Notes under the pieces: model-generated
What the model was told of the DNA's origin: nothing
Databases searched by the model: none
What the model saw: the letters and a program-made list of their open reading frames with translations, nothing else
NCBI GenBank assembly: GCA_019322375.1
Contig: JAHWIP010000001.1
Coordinates: 1-18,788, forward strand
Source of the DNA: Candidatus Woesearchaeota archaeon
GTDB taxonomy: Archaea > Nanobdellota > Nanobdellia > Woesearchaeales > SM23-78
Length of the DNA: 18,788 nucleotides
Direction of reading: 5' to 3'
Shown here: in pieces, positions 1-7,214 of the stretch
Position numbering within the stretch: position 1 is the first letter of the stretch
Layout: every line of letters begins with the position of its first letter
Made by a program: the position numbers and the translations under genes

Positions 1-19
1 AGGGTTGGGTAGGTTATTT

Positions 20-622
20 TCACACCTGTACATCATGAGCACTTACATTTCCATAATTATTTATAGAGAACTCTATAATAACAGGGTTAATCAGAGATAA
101 TTTTGAATAATTCATTTTTCTCTCAATATTTTTTCCTAATGTATACCATTCCTCTGGTGTTAATAGGTTTTCATTTCCTTCTGTTTTCTTTGGTTCAACA
201 AACAAGCTTGGTGTTTCAAAGAAGTAAACTGCCTGGGGTGATTCTTTGCCATGGCTTAAGCCTTCTGGCCAGCCAGTAACTGCTTCAATTATGCATTTGT
301 CTCCGTCTATAAGCAGGTTGCCTGATTTAATCATTTCTCTCTGAGGATGAATAAAAACATAATGCTCTGCAGGAATATCTCTGTAGAATGCCTTGACAGC
401 ATCTATTATTTCTTCTATGGATAAGCAGACATTCCATGGCAAGCCTCTTTCTGGTTTATCCTTTGAATCTGGATGCCTTCCGCACCTTACAACCCATCCC
501 AGATTTGTTTGATAAAAATTATTCATAATCTGCTCTTCAATATTATTTTTTTGAATTATATAAAAATCAGAAGTAGGAATGTTTTGTTTCATAAGATAAA
601 AAATACTAGCAATCTTGTTCAT
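20..622 (-). CDS. PEP synthase/PPDK-like ATP-binding fragment protein
   Basis: This 200-residue protein is not firmly recognised. Its central part (about residues 40-190) resembles part of the ATP-binding (ATP-grasp-like) domain of phosphoenolpyruvate synthase and pyruvate phosphate dikinase: 'GWVVRCGRHP' near residue 42, 'SGNLLIDGDKCIIEAVTGWP' near residue 100 followed by EGLSHG, and a late 'VIIEFSINNYG'. Full enzymes of that family are 750-900 residues and also need swivelling phospho-histidine and catalytic domains, which are absent here, so it is unlikely to be a working PEP synthase. It could be a stand-alone nucleotide-binding module. The ATG lies 4 nt after the dphB stop, with a GGAG ribosome-binding site inside the dphB end, so it is probably co-transcribed and coupled with dphB. 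The stop codon is inside the window, so it is complete at its C-terminus. Confidence 0.55.
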   Translation of the reverse strand: MNKIASIFYLMKQNIPTSDFYIIQKNNIEEQIMNNFYQTNLGWVVRCGRHPDSKDKPERGLPWNVCLSIEEIIDAVKAFYRDIPAEHYVFIHPQREMIKSGNLLIDGDKCIIEAVTGWPEGLSHGKESPQAVYFFETPSLFVEPKKTEGNENLLTPEEWYTLGKNIERKMNYSKLSLINPVIIEFSINNYGNVSAHDVQV

Positions 623-626
623 TTTA

Positions 627-1379
627 TTATCCCCACTCCTTCAACCCATCTTCTTCCATAAAGTGCAGCTCAGAAGGAACAATTAGTGCATGGAGAGGTT
701 CTCCAAAGTCAACTTTTAGGAGTTTTTCAGCTGTATCATAAACAATCTTTGGCTTATCACTGCCCAGCCTTGCAACTCCTATGCACTTGGTTTGTTTTGT
801 AAAAACTTTTTCTCTGCGCTTGTCTTCTACTTTCAGCAAGTATTCTACTGCCTCTTTTATTGTCATAAATCTATTTTTTTCTGCATCAATGTCAAGTAAG
901 AGCAAGGTGTGAAGCTTGGCTGCTTTATTTGCTTTAATCACATCATAAGGAGTTTCAACATTCTCATCATGGAAAGGTATGCTAGTTGTTTTGCCGTATT
1001 TATATAATTCCAAGCCTACAATTCCTACTGCATTTAAGATAGATGCATTATTAATAATCTTAACTTCAATATTTTTTTCTTTTGCTCTAAGATATAAATC
1101 AGTATGAGTGGTCGCCCCGAACACATCTCCAATCACCAGGAGGGCGACTGTTGATGCTTTGGCTGGATTCAGTATTTCATCAGCCTTTTTTTCTACTAAG
1201 TCTCTGTTTGCAATAATGATTTTCTTGCCATAAAACTTCTCCAGCTTGTCTATGCTTACTCCTAGCTTTGATGTATAACTCTCAAGAAAAACCTTTTCAC
1301 ACTTCTTAACAGCTTCCAGTCCTTTAACTGTTATGTCTTTCTCATCCCAGAGTCCGATTCCTATCATGTAAAGGGTCAT
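627..1379 (-). CDS. dphB: Diphthine synthase (diphthamide methyltransferase)
   Basis: DphB is the S-adenosylmethionine methyltransferase that methylates the modified histidine of elongation factor 2 during diphthamide synthesis, in the cytoplasm. The protein is about 250 residues, the usual family length. It opens with the typical 'MTLYMIGIGLWDEKDITVKG' and carries the family blocks 'LLVIGDVFGATTHTDL' (a variant of the usual GDPLVATTH loop), 'KIINNASILNAVGIVGLELY' and a late 'PSELHFMEEDGL'. A TTG nine bases upstream is in frame, but the ATG at 1379 gives the normal family start. That ATG is 21 nt downstream of a TATA-like stretch at 1401-1410, consistent with a leaderless transcript. DphB is an archaeal and eukaryotic enzyme and is good evidence for an archaeal origin. 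Confidence 0.95.
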   Translation of the reverse strand: MTLYMIGIGLWDEKDITVKGLEAVKKCEKVFLESYTSKLGVSIDKLEKFYGKKIIIANRDLVEKKADEILNPAKASTVALLVIGDVFGATTHTDLYLRAKEKNIEVKIINNASILNAVGIVGLELYKYGKTTSIPFHDENVETPYDVIKANKAAKLHTLLLLDIDAEKNRFMTIKEAVEYLLKVEDKRREKVFTKQTKCIGVARLGSDKPKIVYDTAEKLLKVDFGEPLHALIVPSELHFMEEDGLKEWG

Positions 1380-1400
1380 TTTAGTCAAGAATTGAATGTG

Positions 1401-1421
1401 TTTTTTAAAGTTAATGCTTAG
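1401..1421 (-). promoter_or_regulatory. Promoter of dphB (TATA box in repeated element)
   Basis: On the minus strand a TATA-like CTTTAAAAAA (1401-1410) lies 21 nt before the dphB ATG. The 18 bases CTAAGCATTAACTTTAAA (1404-1421) recur exactly at 1856-1873 in front of the next gene upstream. The element overlaps the stop codon of the upstream gene. Confidence 0.6.
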
Positions 1422-1830
1422 GAGCCTTAATTACAATTACTCTGCAGCCGTTTAGAAGAGGCTTTCCTTTGTAAAAAAGAGGGTATGGTTCTGTCTTTAT
1501 TAAGCTTCTTGATTGATAAAAAACTTCATTAATCATTCTCTGTACTTCGACTTCACTTATTGTGTCAGGGTAAAAAAATGTAACAGATTTGCCTACTAAC
1601 TGGGCATATAAAGCTCCTTTAAGGAAGTAATCAATATCAAGGTCTGGGTTAAAGCCACTTTCTTTTAAACAAGGCACATCAACAGTTTTATTATCTGGTG
1701 AAAGCATGCCTGTATAGCCTTCCAAGCTCATCTCAATTGCTCTTCTAAACTCCTTTGATAATTTATAAGAACCCTTGGCAGCTCTTTGCTCTAAATTCTT
1801 TTGCTCAGGTATTAGTTTTAACTTGGCCAT
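1411..1830 (-). CDS. Hypothetical protein, 139 aa
   Basis: I do not recognise this family. The protein is soluble, with no signal peptide or membrane segment. It has a basic N-terminus (residues 1-30), a central alpha-beta region with 'DLDIDYFLKGALYAQLVGKS', and a C-terminal beta-rich part ending 'GCRVIVIKAPKH'. It has only two cysteines and no evident catalytic motif. The ATG sits 22 nt from a clear archaeal TATA box (TTTAAATAT, 1853-1861), so it probably makes a leaderless transcript of its own even though it follows the ParB cassette by only 40 nt. It shares an exact 18-bp promoter element with dphB downstream, which suggests the two are expressed alike. Confidence 0.75.
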   Translation of the reverse strand: MAKLKLIPEQKNLEQRAAKGSYKLSKEFRRAIEMSLEGYTGMLSPDNKTVDVPCLKESGFNPDLDIDYFLKGALYAQLVGKSVTFFYPDTISEVEVQRMINEVFYQSRSLIKTEPYPLFYKGKPLLNGCRVIVIKAPKH

Positions 1831-1852
1831 AACTATTTGGGAATAGAGGAAT

Positions 1853-1873
1853 ATATTTAAAGTTAATGCTTAG
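1853..1873 (-). promoter_or_regulatory. Promoter of the 139-aa gene
   Basis: TATA box TTTAAATAT (minus strand, 1853-1861) is preceded by CTAAGCATTAAC, giving the same 18-bp block (1856-1873) as the dphB promoter. The box begins 22 nt before the ATG, as expected for leaderless archaeal transcription. Confidence 0.7.
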
Positions 1874-2829
1874 ATTAGCAGTTTTTGGTCAGAGTCTAGT
1901 TTTTGAAAATAGCAGTAGCTGCCTTTTACATCAAAACCTCTTTTTTTCAGTTTTGCAACTGTGTTCTTGCCATAAGGAATATCTAAGTATTGGGTGTAAT
2001 CAGTAAACTCTAGCAAAGGAGAATTCATAATATAATTTAGTTTTCTTTTGCCTAGATGATGCTTGTACTGTCTGCTTATTCTTTCACCTATAGGCCACAT
2101 TGCTTCTGAAACAATGTTGGTGTCCAAGTCATGCTCTTCACACACATCGCACAGGAATTTTCTAGCAGCAGGCAGGATTTTATCTTTATGAATATCCCCC
2201 CATCTATGCTCTTCTCCTGGATTTATAATGCTGTTGTCATACATCACTCTTAGCTTGTTAGTGTCAATCTTTACTTCTAGTTTTTTCTGGTTGTCAAAGC
2301 TGATAACACCATACTTAAGATAAAAAGTCATTAGCAAAGCACTTAGGTGAGGGCCGTATCCCTTGAATACCTCAAGATTTTTCCTTGCCTTGTTCACATC
2401 TTGTTCATCTTTAATCACATTTAAAGGGTCACCATTATATTTTTCTTTTAATAGCTGGATGTTTTTATGCATTACATAAGGCGCGGTTTTTTTAAAAGGA
2501 ATGCCCCAGATTTCACGAAGGCGCTTAATTTTTTCTATATCATAATCAAGTATTTCCTGCGGATTTCTAAACTTCTTCTTTTCAATGCTCTCAGCTACTT
2601 TTCTGTAATAAGGGCTTGACTGCTGGTTCCTGTCAAAATTCACAGTAAAGAACAGAATAAGCCTGAACTCAAGGCTTGAAGGATCATATAACCTAGTAAA
2701 TCTTTGCTCTGGAAAAACATCTGGCCAGGAGAATATTTTTTCTTTATTCTCATAAGCCTTAACCAGTCTTTTGAAAACCTGCTCTGCTCTTTCCTTGTCC
2801 AGAGAAAACATTTCATTGTTCATAGTCAC
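1870..2829 (-). CDS. HhH-GPD (DNA glycosylase)-like protein
   Basis: This 319-residue protein resembles the helix-hairpin-helix base-excision glycosylase superfamily. A hairpin-like 'FKGYGPHLSALLM' (residues 155-167) is followed about 22 residues later by 'VKIDTNKLRVM' (187-196). D189 then occupies the place of the catalytic aspartate in the family's 'VDTHVRR' segment. A late 'SEAMWPIGERIS' (241-252) matches the family's final helix, but the usual cysteine cluster for a 4Fe-4S centre is missing. Related HhH proteins (the aGPT-pyrophosphorylase/HMU kinase helical clade) work in DNA base hypermodification, so it may bind or process modified bases rather than act as an ordinary glycosylase. It starts in an ATGA overlap with the tandem-ParB gene, so translation is coupled. 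The assignment rests on motif recognition only. Confidence 0.6.
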   Translation of the reverse strand: MTMNNEMFSLDKERAEQVFKRLVKAYENKEKIFSWPDVFPEQRFTRLYDPSSLEFRLILFFTVNFDRNQQSSPYYRKVAESIEKKKFRNPQEILDYDIEKIKRLREIWGIPFKKTAPYVMHKNIQLLKEKYNGDPLNVIKDEQDVNKARKNLEVFKGYGPHLSALLMTFYLKYGVISFDNQKKLEVKIDTNKLRVMYDNSIINPGEEHRWGDIHKDKILPAARKFLCDVCEEHDLDTNIVSEAMWPIGERISRQYKHHLGKRKLNYIMNSPLLEFTDYTQYLDIPYGKNTVAKLKKRGFDVKGSYCYFQKLDSDQKLLI

Positions 2830-4733
2830 TTGCTCATAATCTGATTATACCCTTCCAGTGCATGCTTAAAAAACACATAGCTCTTTGCTAGTCTATTATC
2901 CATGTAGAATTTATCTTCTTCTGGCATACTCTTTAGTCTGCTATTCAATCCTTCCAAGCTTTTTATGGTGTTGCAAATAATCTCTGCTTCTACCATTTCT
3001 CTTCCTGACTTCTCACATTCCTCTAAAAACTCTTTTTCTTTGCCCTGTATATCTTTATACCATTGACTGGTTTGCAGTGTGTTATTCACAAGCTTTTTTA
3101 CGTTTTGAGTCCTAAGGTTCTCTGCAATAATAATATTGCATAAGTCTCTTCTTTGTTTTAAGTCTTTTATCTTGTATAGTTCAAGAGCAGCTGTAAAACT
3201 CATGGTCTTGTTATAAACTAATTGCTTGGTTCGTTTATCAAGTTCAAAGAATTTAAGGTATTTACGCACCTGTGCTGGTTTCATTCCCATGAATGCTTCT
3301 ATTTCTTTTGCAAAGTCTTTTTTTGAGTATTCTCCTAGTTTTTTCTTTGCTTCTCCTAGCTGAGTTATTGCCTGGGCTCTTTCAACAGGAGAATCCTTTC
3401 TGTGCAGGTCTTCTGCTATTTGGATTATATAGCATGATAAATCATCTAAATTAGCAGGGATAGATGGTATTTTTTTTAGTCCTGCTTTTTTTGAACTTCT
3501 CCATCTTGATTCTCCCACAACAATCCTGTAATAACCTTGCTTTGCTTTCCTTGGAACAAGAAGGATGGGAGCGAGAACACCTATCTCTTTTATATTATGA
3601 GAAAGGTTTTTTATGTACTCCCTGTACTCTAGCGTGTTGGTTCTTCTTGGCTGGTTCTTGTCCCTGTATATTTTGTCAATGCTTATGTTTTCTTCTTTTG
3701 CTCTTTTTATAAGATCATGAGCTGAATCTCCATTAGTGTTTAGGGTTCTTTCTTTAAGAATGATATCCAGGATGTGTTTCTTTTTCTTGGGATGCAGAGC
3801 CTCATCTAATCCTTCCTGATTAAAGGTCCTGATTTCATCTTCAAAACCATCCATATATTCAGCTATGCTTTCTACTACTTTGCCAAGAACCCATTTGCCA
3901 AGCCTGGCCTTGCTTATTATTTCTTTGACTTGCTTTTTTTCTTCAACCAAAATAAATAAGCTTCTTAGATAAGAAGCAGCTTCTCTAAGGCTACCAGAAT
4001 ATTCTTTTATCTTGTCAATAATATAAGCATCCTGGTCTTGTTCCTGGAGCATTAATTCAAGAGTGTCAGGAATCTCTTTGCCTCCTTTTAAAATATCAGT
4101 CACAAATTTAGCCACTCCTTTTGCACTCTTCTTTACTTCTTTTCCGTCTAAAACCTTGTTAAAAACCTCTTCTTGTTTTGGCTTTTCTAGACGTCCTATC
4201 TGGACTCCTATTGAATAACTTATTGTTCCTTTTTCTACTGCTTGTTTTACTGTTTGCTCTAAGTTTTGGTAATGATATGCTTCATTAACATTGGTTGAAG
4301 GGCGATTTATCATACGAGCAAACTCATAATTACTAATAACCCTGTCTTCAAGCTTCTCAACAATATTTTTTGCTCTTGGTATTGACTCTGCTTTTCCAAT
4401 CGAGCTGATTGGCTGCTTAATATTTTCTGATAACTGTATTTTAGATATTTCCTCGAGTGTGAGATTCTCATAGATAACACATTTCATTTTTTTAAGCTGA
4501 GCATAAGTGAGTGCATAGTATCTTCTCTGGCCAGCAACCAATTCATATCTATCATCAACCAGGTTTACAATAACTGGCTGTATCTGCCCCACCTCTCTCA
4601 TGGATTCAGCCAAAGGAATAATGTCTTTGATAGAGAAATTGGTTCTGTAATTCTTTAGAAGAATAACATTGTTTATATCAAGCACTCTTGTACCTATCCT
4701 CTTCTTTGCAATATTTATTTTAGGGGTTGTCAT
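2826..4733 (-). CDS. Tandem ParB-domain protein
   Basis: This 635-residue protein has two ParB-like units in one chain. The first (about residues 15-215) has 'IPLAESMREVGQIQPVIV', the nucleotide-binding box 'VAGQRRYYAL' (67-75) and a degenerate 'SENIKQPIS'. The second (about 345-555) is closer to canonical, with 'DKNQPRR', 'IKEIGVLAPILLVP', 'VVGESRWRSSKKAG' (406-418) and 'IAEDLHRKDSPVERAQAI' (439-456), followed by a helix-turn-helix-like stretch 'MKPAQVRKYLKFFELDKRTK' (484-503). ParB proteins bind DNA and CTP and slide as clamps; relatives are nucleases or nucleotide kinases. No ParA gene is nearby and a doubled ParB is unusual, so chromosome partition is not the obvious role. It overlaps the genes on both sides by four bases (ATGA). 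Confidence 0.85.
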   Translation of the reverse strand: MTTPKINIAKKRIGTRVLDINNVILLKNYRTNFSIKDIIPLAESMREVGQIQPVIVNLVDDRYELVAGQRRYYALTYAQLKKMKCVIYENLTLEEISKIQLSENIKQPISSIGKAESIPRAKNIVEKLEDRVISNYEFARMINRPSTNVNEAYHYQNLEQTVKQAVEKGTISYSIGVQIGRLEKPKQEEVFNKVLDGKEVKKSAKGVAKFVTDILKGGKEIPDTLELMLQEQDQDAYIIDKIKEYSGSLREAASYLRSLFILVEEKKQVKEIISKARLGKWVLGKVVESIAEYMDGFEDEIRTFNQEGLDEALHPKKKKHILDIILKERTLNTNGDSAHDLIKRAKEENISIDKIYRDKNQPRRTNTLEYREYIKNLSHNIKEIGVLAPILLVPRKAKQGYYRIVVGESRWRSSKKAGLKKIPSIPANLDDLSCYIIQIAEDLHRKDSPVERAQAITQLGEAKKKLGEYSKKDFAKEIEAFMGMKPAQVRKYLKFFELDKRTKQLVYNKTMSFTAALELYKIKDLKQRRDLCNIIIAENLRTQNVKKLVNNTLQTSQWYKDIQGKEKEFLEECEKSGREMVEAEIICNTIKSLEGLNSRLKSMPEEDKFYMDNRLAKSYVFFKHALEGYNQIMSK

Positions 4734-6379
4734 TCTCCCTCCTCAAGCTCAACCAGCTTTCCTTGTTTTTGTTCTTCCCATGCCATATCCAGTTCTTCTG
4801 TTTCTTTTTCTCTTGCTTTCTTTTTGTAGTAAGCTTCTCTTCTTCTCCTTCTCAGCTCTTCTTTGTTTTTCAGGGGCACTTCTTCTTGCAAGCCTATTTT
4901 TGATTCCAAGCCTGGAATTCCGCAGTTTGAGCATAATGATTCTGTTATTGGAGGCGCAACTGAGCACACTCCTAGGCCTGGATGTTTTCCTTGTATTATC
5001 TCTTTGTAAAAAGAATGTATGGATAATGGATAGTAGAAGTTCTTGACATCAATTTTTACATACGCATTCATAGGGGAAAACTGTAATCCTTGGCCTGACT
5101 TTTGTCTTTTGAATTCCTTGTTTGGGATTATTATGGTGTCTGTTGCTCTTCTAACATGCCTTCTGCTCTGCCCTCTGAAAAGAAGAAAATGCGTTGGTAT
5201 CTTGTCTTTCTGGGTAAGAAGGTATGACTTATGAACGTTCTCAAATTTCTGCTCCCATGGAGGATTGGTCATGTCTGTAATTGGATATCTGGCAACCCAG
5301 GCCCCTGCTTCATGATATTTTCTTGGCATGTCTATCATTCTTATTTCATTTGTAAATCCTTTTCTGCATACTCCTGGTGAGAATTCATCTATGTCTATGC
5401 TTGATAATAATCTTGTTTTGCATTCCTTGAACACCTTTGCATATTCTTTGTCAAAAAAAAGCATTTTTGTTGGAAAAACAGTTATCACTCCTTCTTTATA
5501 GGCTCCTGTGATTAGTGCAAGCACTGAATCCATTAGTTCTGGTATAAAGTTCTCTGTTCTCTGTCCTATTCTTAAGGCTTTGAGCTTTAATCCTTGGCTT
5601 TTAAAGAATTCTTTGTGTTCTCTTATTTGCTCTGCAACTATTTTTTCATCTGCATGAAAAACCACGCTTGTAAAGTTGCTTTTGTTGTTAGGCCTGGCAT
5701 AGCAGTAATCACACCCATTCTCTGGATGAAACAAGTAAACTGATTCTCCTTTTGAGTTGGTTATTTTTTCTGTGTAAACAGGGCATCCAATTACTAAATC
5801 AGCTCCCAGGTCAAGCTCGCAAAAGCCAGGGTGCAGTTCTGACTTGGTGCCCCTCCATATCCTTACATGCCCGCAATCATTTATCGTTGTTGGGCGCAGT
5901 AATTCATCTTCAAGTATTAATTTGCTTTTATGGCCCCCGCTTTTTAGTTTGTCTGGTTTTGCCCTGAAATGATTGCATATGTCTGCCAGCACCACTTTTC
6001 TTATTGACTCATGCTTATCCCTGTATTTATGGTGTGTTCTGTAAACAACTCCTGCTTTTGCTTCTGTCTCAGAAAGATTTGATTCTTTATCTAAACCGTG
6101 TTCTTGTATTATGCTCTCAATATCAATTCTTTTAAGATTAGTGCTTATTGTGTCTGTGTTTATAATGCCTGAGAGAATAAGGTATACTTTGCTAAAATCT
6201 GAAGGATTATTTATAATGAATAATTCTATTGCTTTTCTTTGCTGGGCATATATAACCTGCGAGCACCTGGACACAAGATGTTCTAGTTCAGGTGGTATCC
6301 CAAAGTGCCTTCCCTGCGACTTTGAATAAAAAGAGATGAAACCATCTCCACCCACCTGCCATAGTTTTGCAACAACCAT
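4730..6379 (-). CDS. Radical SAM/spore photoproduct lyase-like protein, noncanonical Cys motif
   Basis: This 549-residue protein contains 'NGCDYCYARPN' (221-231), which matches the end of the 'GCxHGCxYCYARP' cluster motif of SPL-like radical SAM proteins. The first cysteine of the CX3CX2C motif is replaced: the aligned residue is P219. C199 lies 23 residues before C223 and could supply the third cluster ligand. Downstream alternating strands and helices ('LKALRIGQRTENFIPELMD', 'VITVFPTKMLFF', 'TRLLSSIDIDEFSPG', 'EAGAWVARYPITDM') fit a partial TIM barrel. C472, C483 and C486 near the end could bind a second cluster or zinc. Residues 503-549 are a charged helical tail. The N-terminal 160 residues are unassigned. 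It is first in a three-gene ATGA-overlapping operon, with TATA box TTTTAATA 23 nt before the ATG. Confidence 0.7.
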   Translation of the reverse strand: MVVAKLWQVGGDGFISFYSKSQGRHFGIPPELEHLVSRCSQVIYAQQRKAIELFIINNPSDFSKVYLILSGIINTDTISTNLKRIDIESIIQEHGLDKESNLSETEAKAGVVYRTHHKYRDKHESIRKVVLADICNHFRAKPDKLKSGGHKSKLILEDELLRPTTINDCGHVRIWRGTKSELHPGFCELDLGADLVIGCPVYTEKITNSKGESVYLFHPENGCDYCYARPNNKSNFTSVVFHADEKIVAEQIREHKEFFKSQGLKLKALRIGQRTENFIPELMDSVLALITGAYKEGVITVFPTKMLFFDKEYAKVFKECKTRLLSSIDIDEFSPGVCRKGFTNEIRMIDMPRKYHEAGAWVARYPITDMTNPPWEQKFENVHKSYLLTQKDKIPTHFLLFRGQSRRHVRRATDTIIIPNKEFKRQKSGQGLQFSPMNAYVKIDVKNFYYPLSIHSFYKEIIQGKHPGLGVCSVAPPITESLCSNCGIPGLESKIGLQEEVPLKNKEELRRRRREAYYKKKAREKETEELDMAWEEQKQGKLVELEEGE

Positions 6380-6402
6380 CTCTGGAGAGAAACAATTATC
6401 CT

Positions 6403-6435
6403 TATTAAAAGGTTTCTATGATGCAGTGGTTATAA
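6403..6435 (-). promoter_or_regulatory. Promoter of the radical SAM-ParB-HhH operon
   Basis: Minus-strand TATA box TTTTAATA (6403-6410) has AACC-type upstream bases and sits 23 nt before the ATG at 6379, so the transcript is probably leaderless. The 33 bp match 7161-7193 at 29 positions, with all four differences in one block between the two conserved halves. Confidence 0.7.
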
Positions 6436-6448
6436 GAAAAGAAAAAAA

Positions 6449-7111
6449 TTATGTTGAAGTAAAAACAATTTTTTCAAGTTTTTTTACTGGTTCATTTGTT
6501 TCCACAATTATTTCAGACACATCCTCTGTTGGAGGTATGCTGAAAGCTCTATAGTTATCTACTCCTTTGAGGAGTGTTTCCTCACATAAATAAAACTCAG
6601 CCAGCTGAGATATTAACTCTTCAGGCATATCTTCACGCGGAGCTATTATTGCCATAACAGGGTCATAACGCTCCTCCTCGACGTTGGGTTTGGCCAGTAC
6701 AAAGTATGGTGATGGAAGCAGCTTAAGGTCTTTAAGAGCATTGTATGTTTTGTATGTTTGTTCAGAAGGTTCTTGTTCAAACACAATTTTTATTCTTCTG
6801 TCAAGGTCTGATTGGGTTCTTAGATTCAAAAGATATTTTAGCCCTTTATCTTCTTTGGTTTTTTTGCAAAATTGGTCATGATAGGACTGTAGTAGTTCTG
6901 TTGCTTTTTCTTTTGAAATCTTTTCTGCTGATCCAAGTACATTGATTCTATCCTCAGGCCTAGTCATGGTTGTTCCTTCTGAGTCGATGCTTAGAAAGAA
7001 AGGGGCATTCCATACGCACACAAAAGCAGGTTTTCTCCCCCTTACTTCATGGTACCACTCCCATTGAAAATAATCACCTTGTTCTAATTTAGATATATCC
7101 ATGCTTGCCAT
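6449..7111 (-). CDS. Hypothetical protein sharing a promoter with the ParB cassette
   Basis: I do not recognise this 220-residue protein. It has 'GDYFQWEWYHEVRGRKPAFV' near the N-terminus, a helical middle (residues about 66-110), then 'PSPYFVLAKPNVEEERYDPV' and a beta-rich end. There is no signal peptide, membrane span or metal motif. The start is set at the ATG at 7111 because a strong AAGGAGGTT (7118-7126) lies 6-8 nt upstream; an in-frame ATG seven codons earlier lacks such a site. Its promoter nearly duplicates that of the downstream radical-SAM operon (69 nt from this stop to that start), so the four genes are likely co-regulated and this is a plausible accessory component. Confidence 0.75.
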   Translation of the reverse strand: MASMDISKLEQGDYFQWEWYHEVRGRKPAFVCVWNAPFFLSIDSEGTTMTRPEDRINVLGSAEKISKEKATELLQSYHDQFCKKTKEDKGLKYLLNLRTQSDLDRRIKIVFEQEPSEQTYKTYNALKDLKLLPSPYFVLAKPNVEEERYDPVMAIIAPREDMPEELISQLAEFYLCEETLLKGVDNYRAFSIPPTEDVSEIIVETNEPVKKLEKIVFTST

Positions 7112-7160
7112 ATTAACAACCTCCTTAATCATTAAATCATCGTAGGGAGAGAGGATTGAG

Positions 7161-7193
7161 TATTAAAAGGTTTCTATGCCCTAGTGGTTATAA
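7161..7193 (-). promoter_or_regulatory. Promoter of the 220-aa gene (copy of 6403-6435)
   Basis: Minus-strand TATA box TTTTAATA (7161-7168) lies 49 nt before the ATG, which leaves a leader of about 25 nt holding the Shine-Dalgarno site. The upstream part keeps TTATAACCACT and CATAGAAACC in common with the second copy, separated by four variable bases. Confidence 0.7.
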
Positions 7194-7214
7194 CATAGTA
7201 ATCATAGAATAAGC

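Noticed and set aside
1870..4733. Plasmid or chromosome partition locus
   Set aside because: ParB-like protein present, but no ParA ATPase or parS-like repeat cluster is visible and its neighbours are enzyme-like.
4669..5046. Plus-strand frame with hydrophobic product opposite the radical SAM gene
   Set aside because: Shadow of the coding strand; the minus frame has recognisable motifs and coupled neighbours.
7141..7214. tRNA gene in the gap near 'CTAGTGGTTATAACATAG'
   Set aside because: The D-arm-like bases are part of the duplicated promoter; no cloverleaf, T-loop or acceptor stem can be drawn. No tRNA or rRNA was found in the window.
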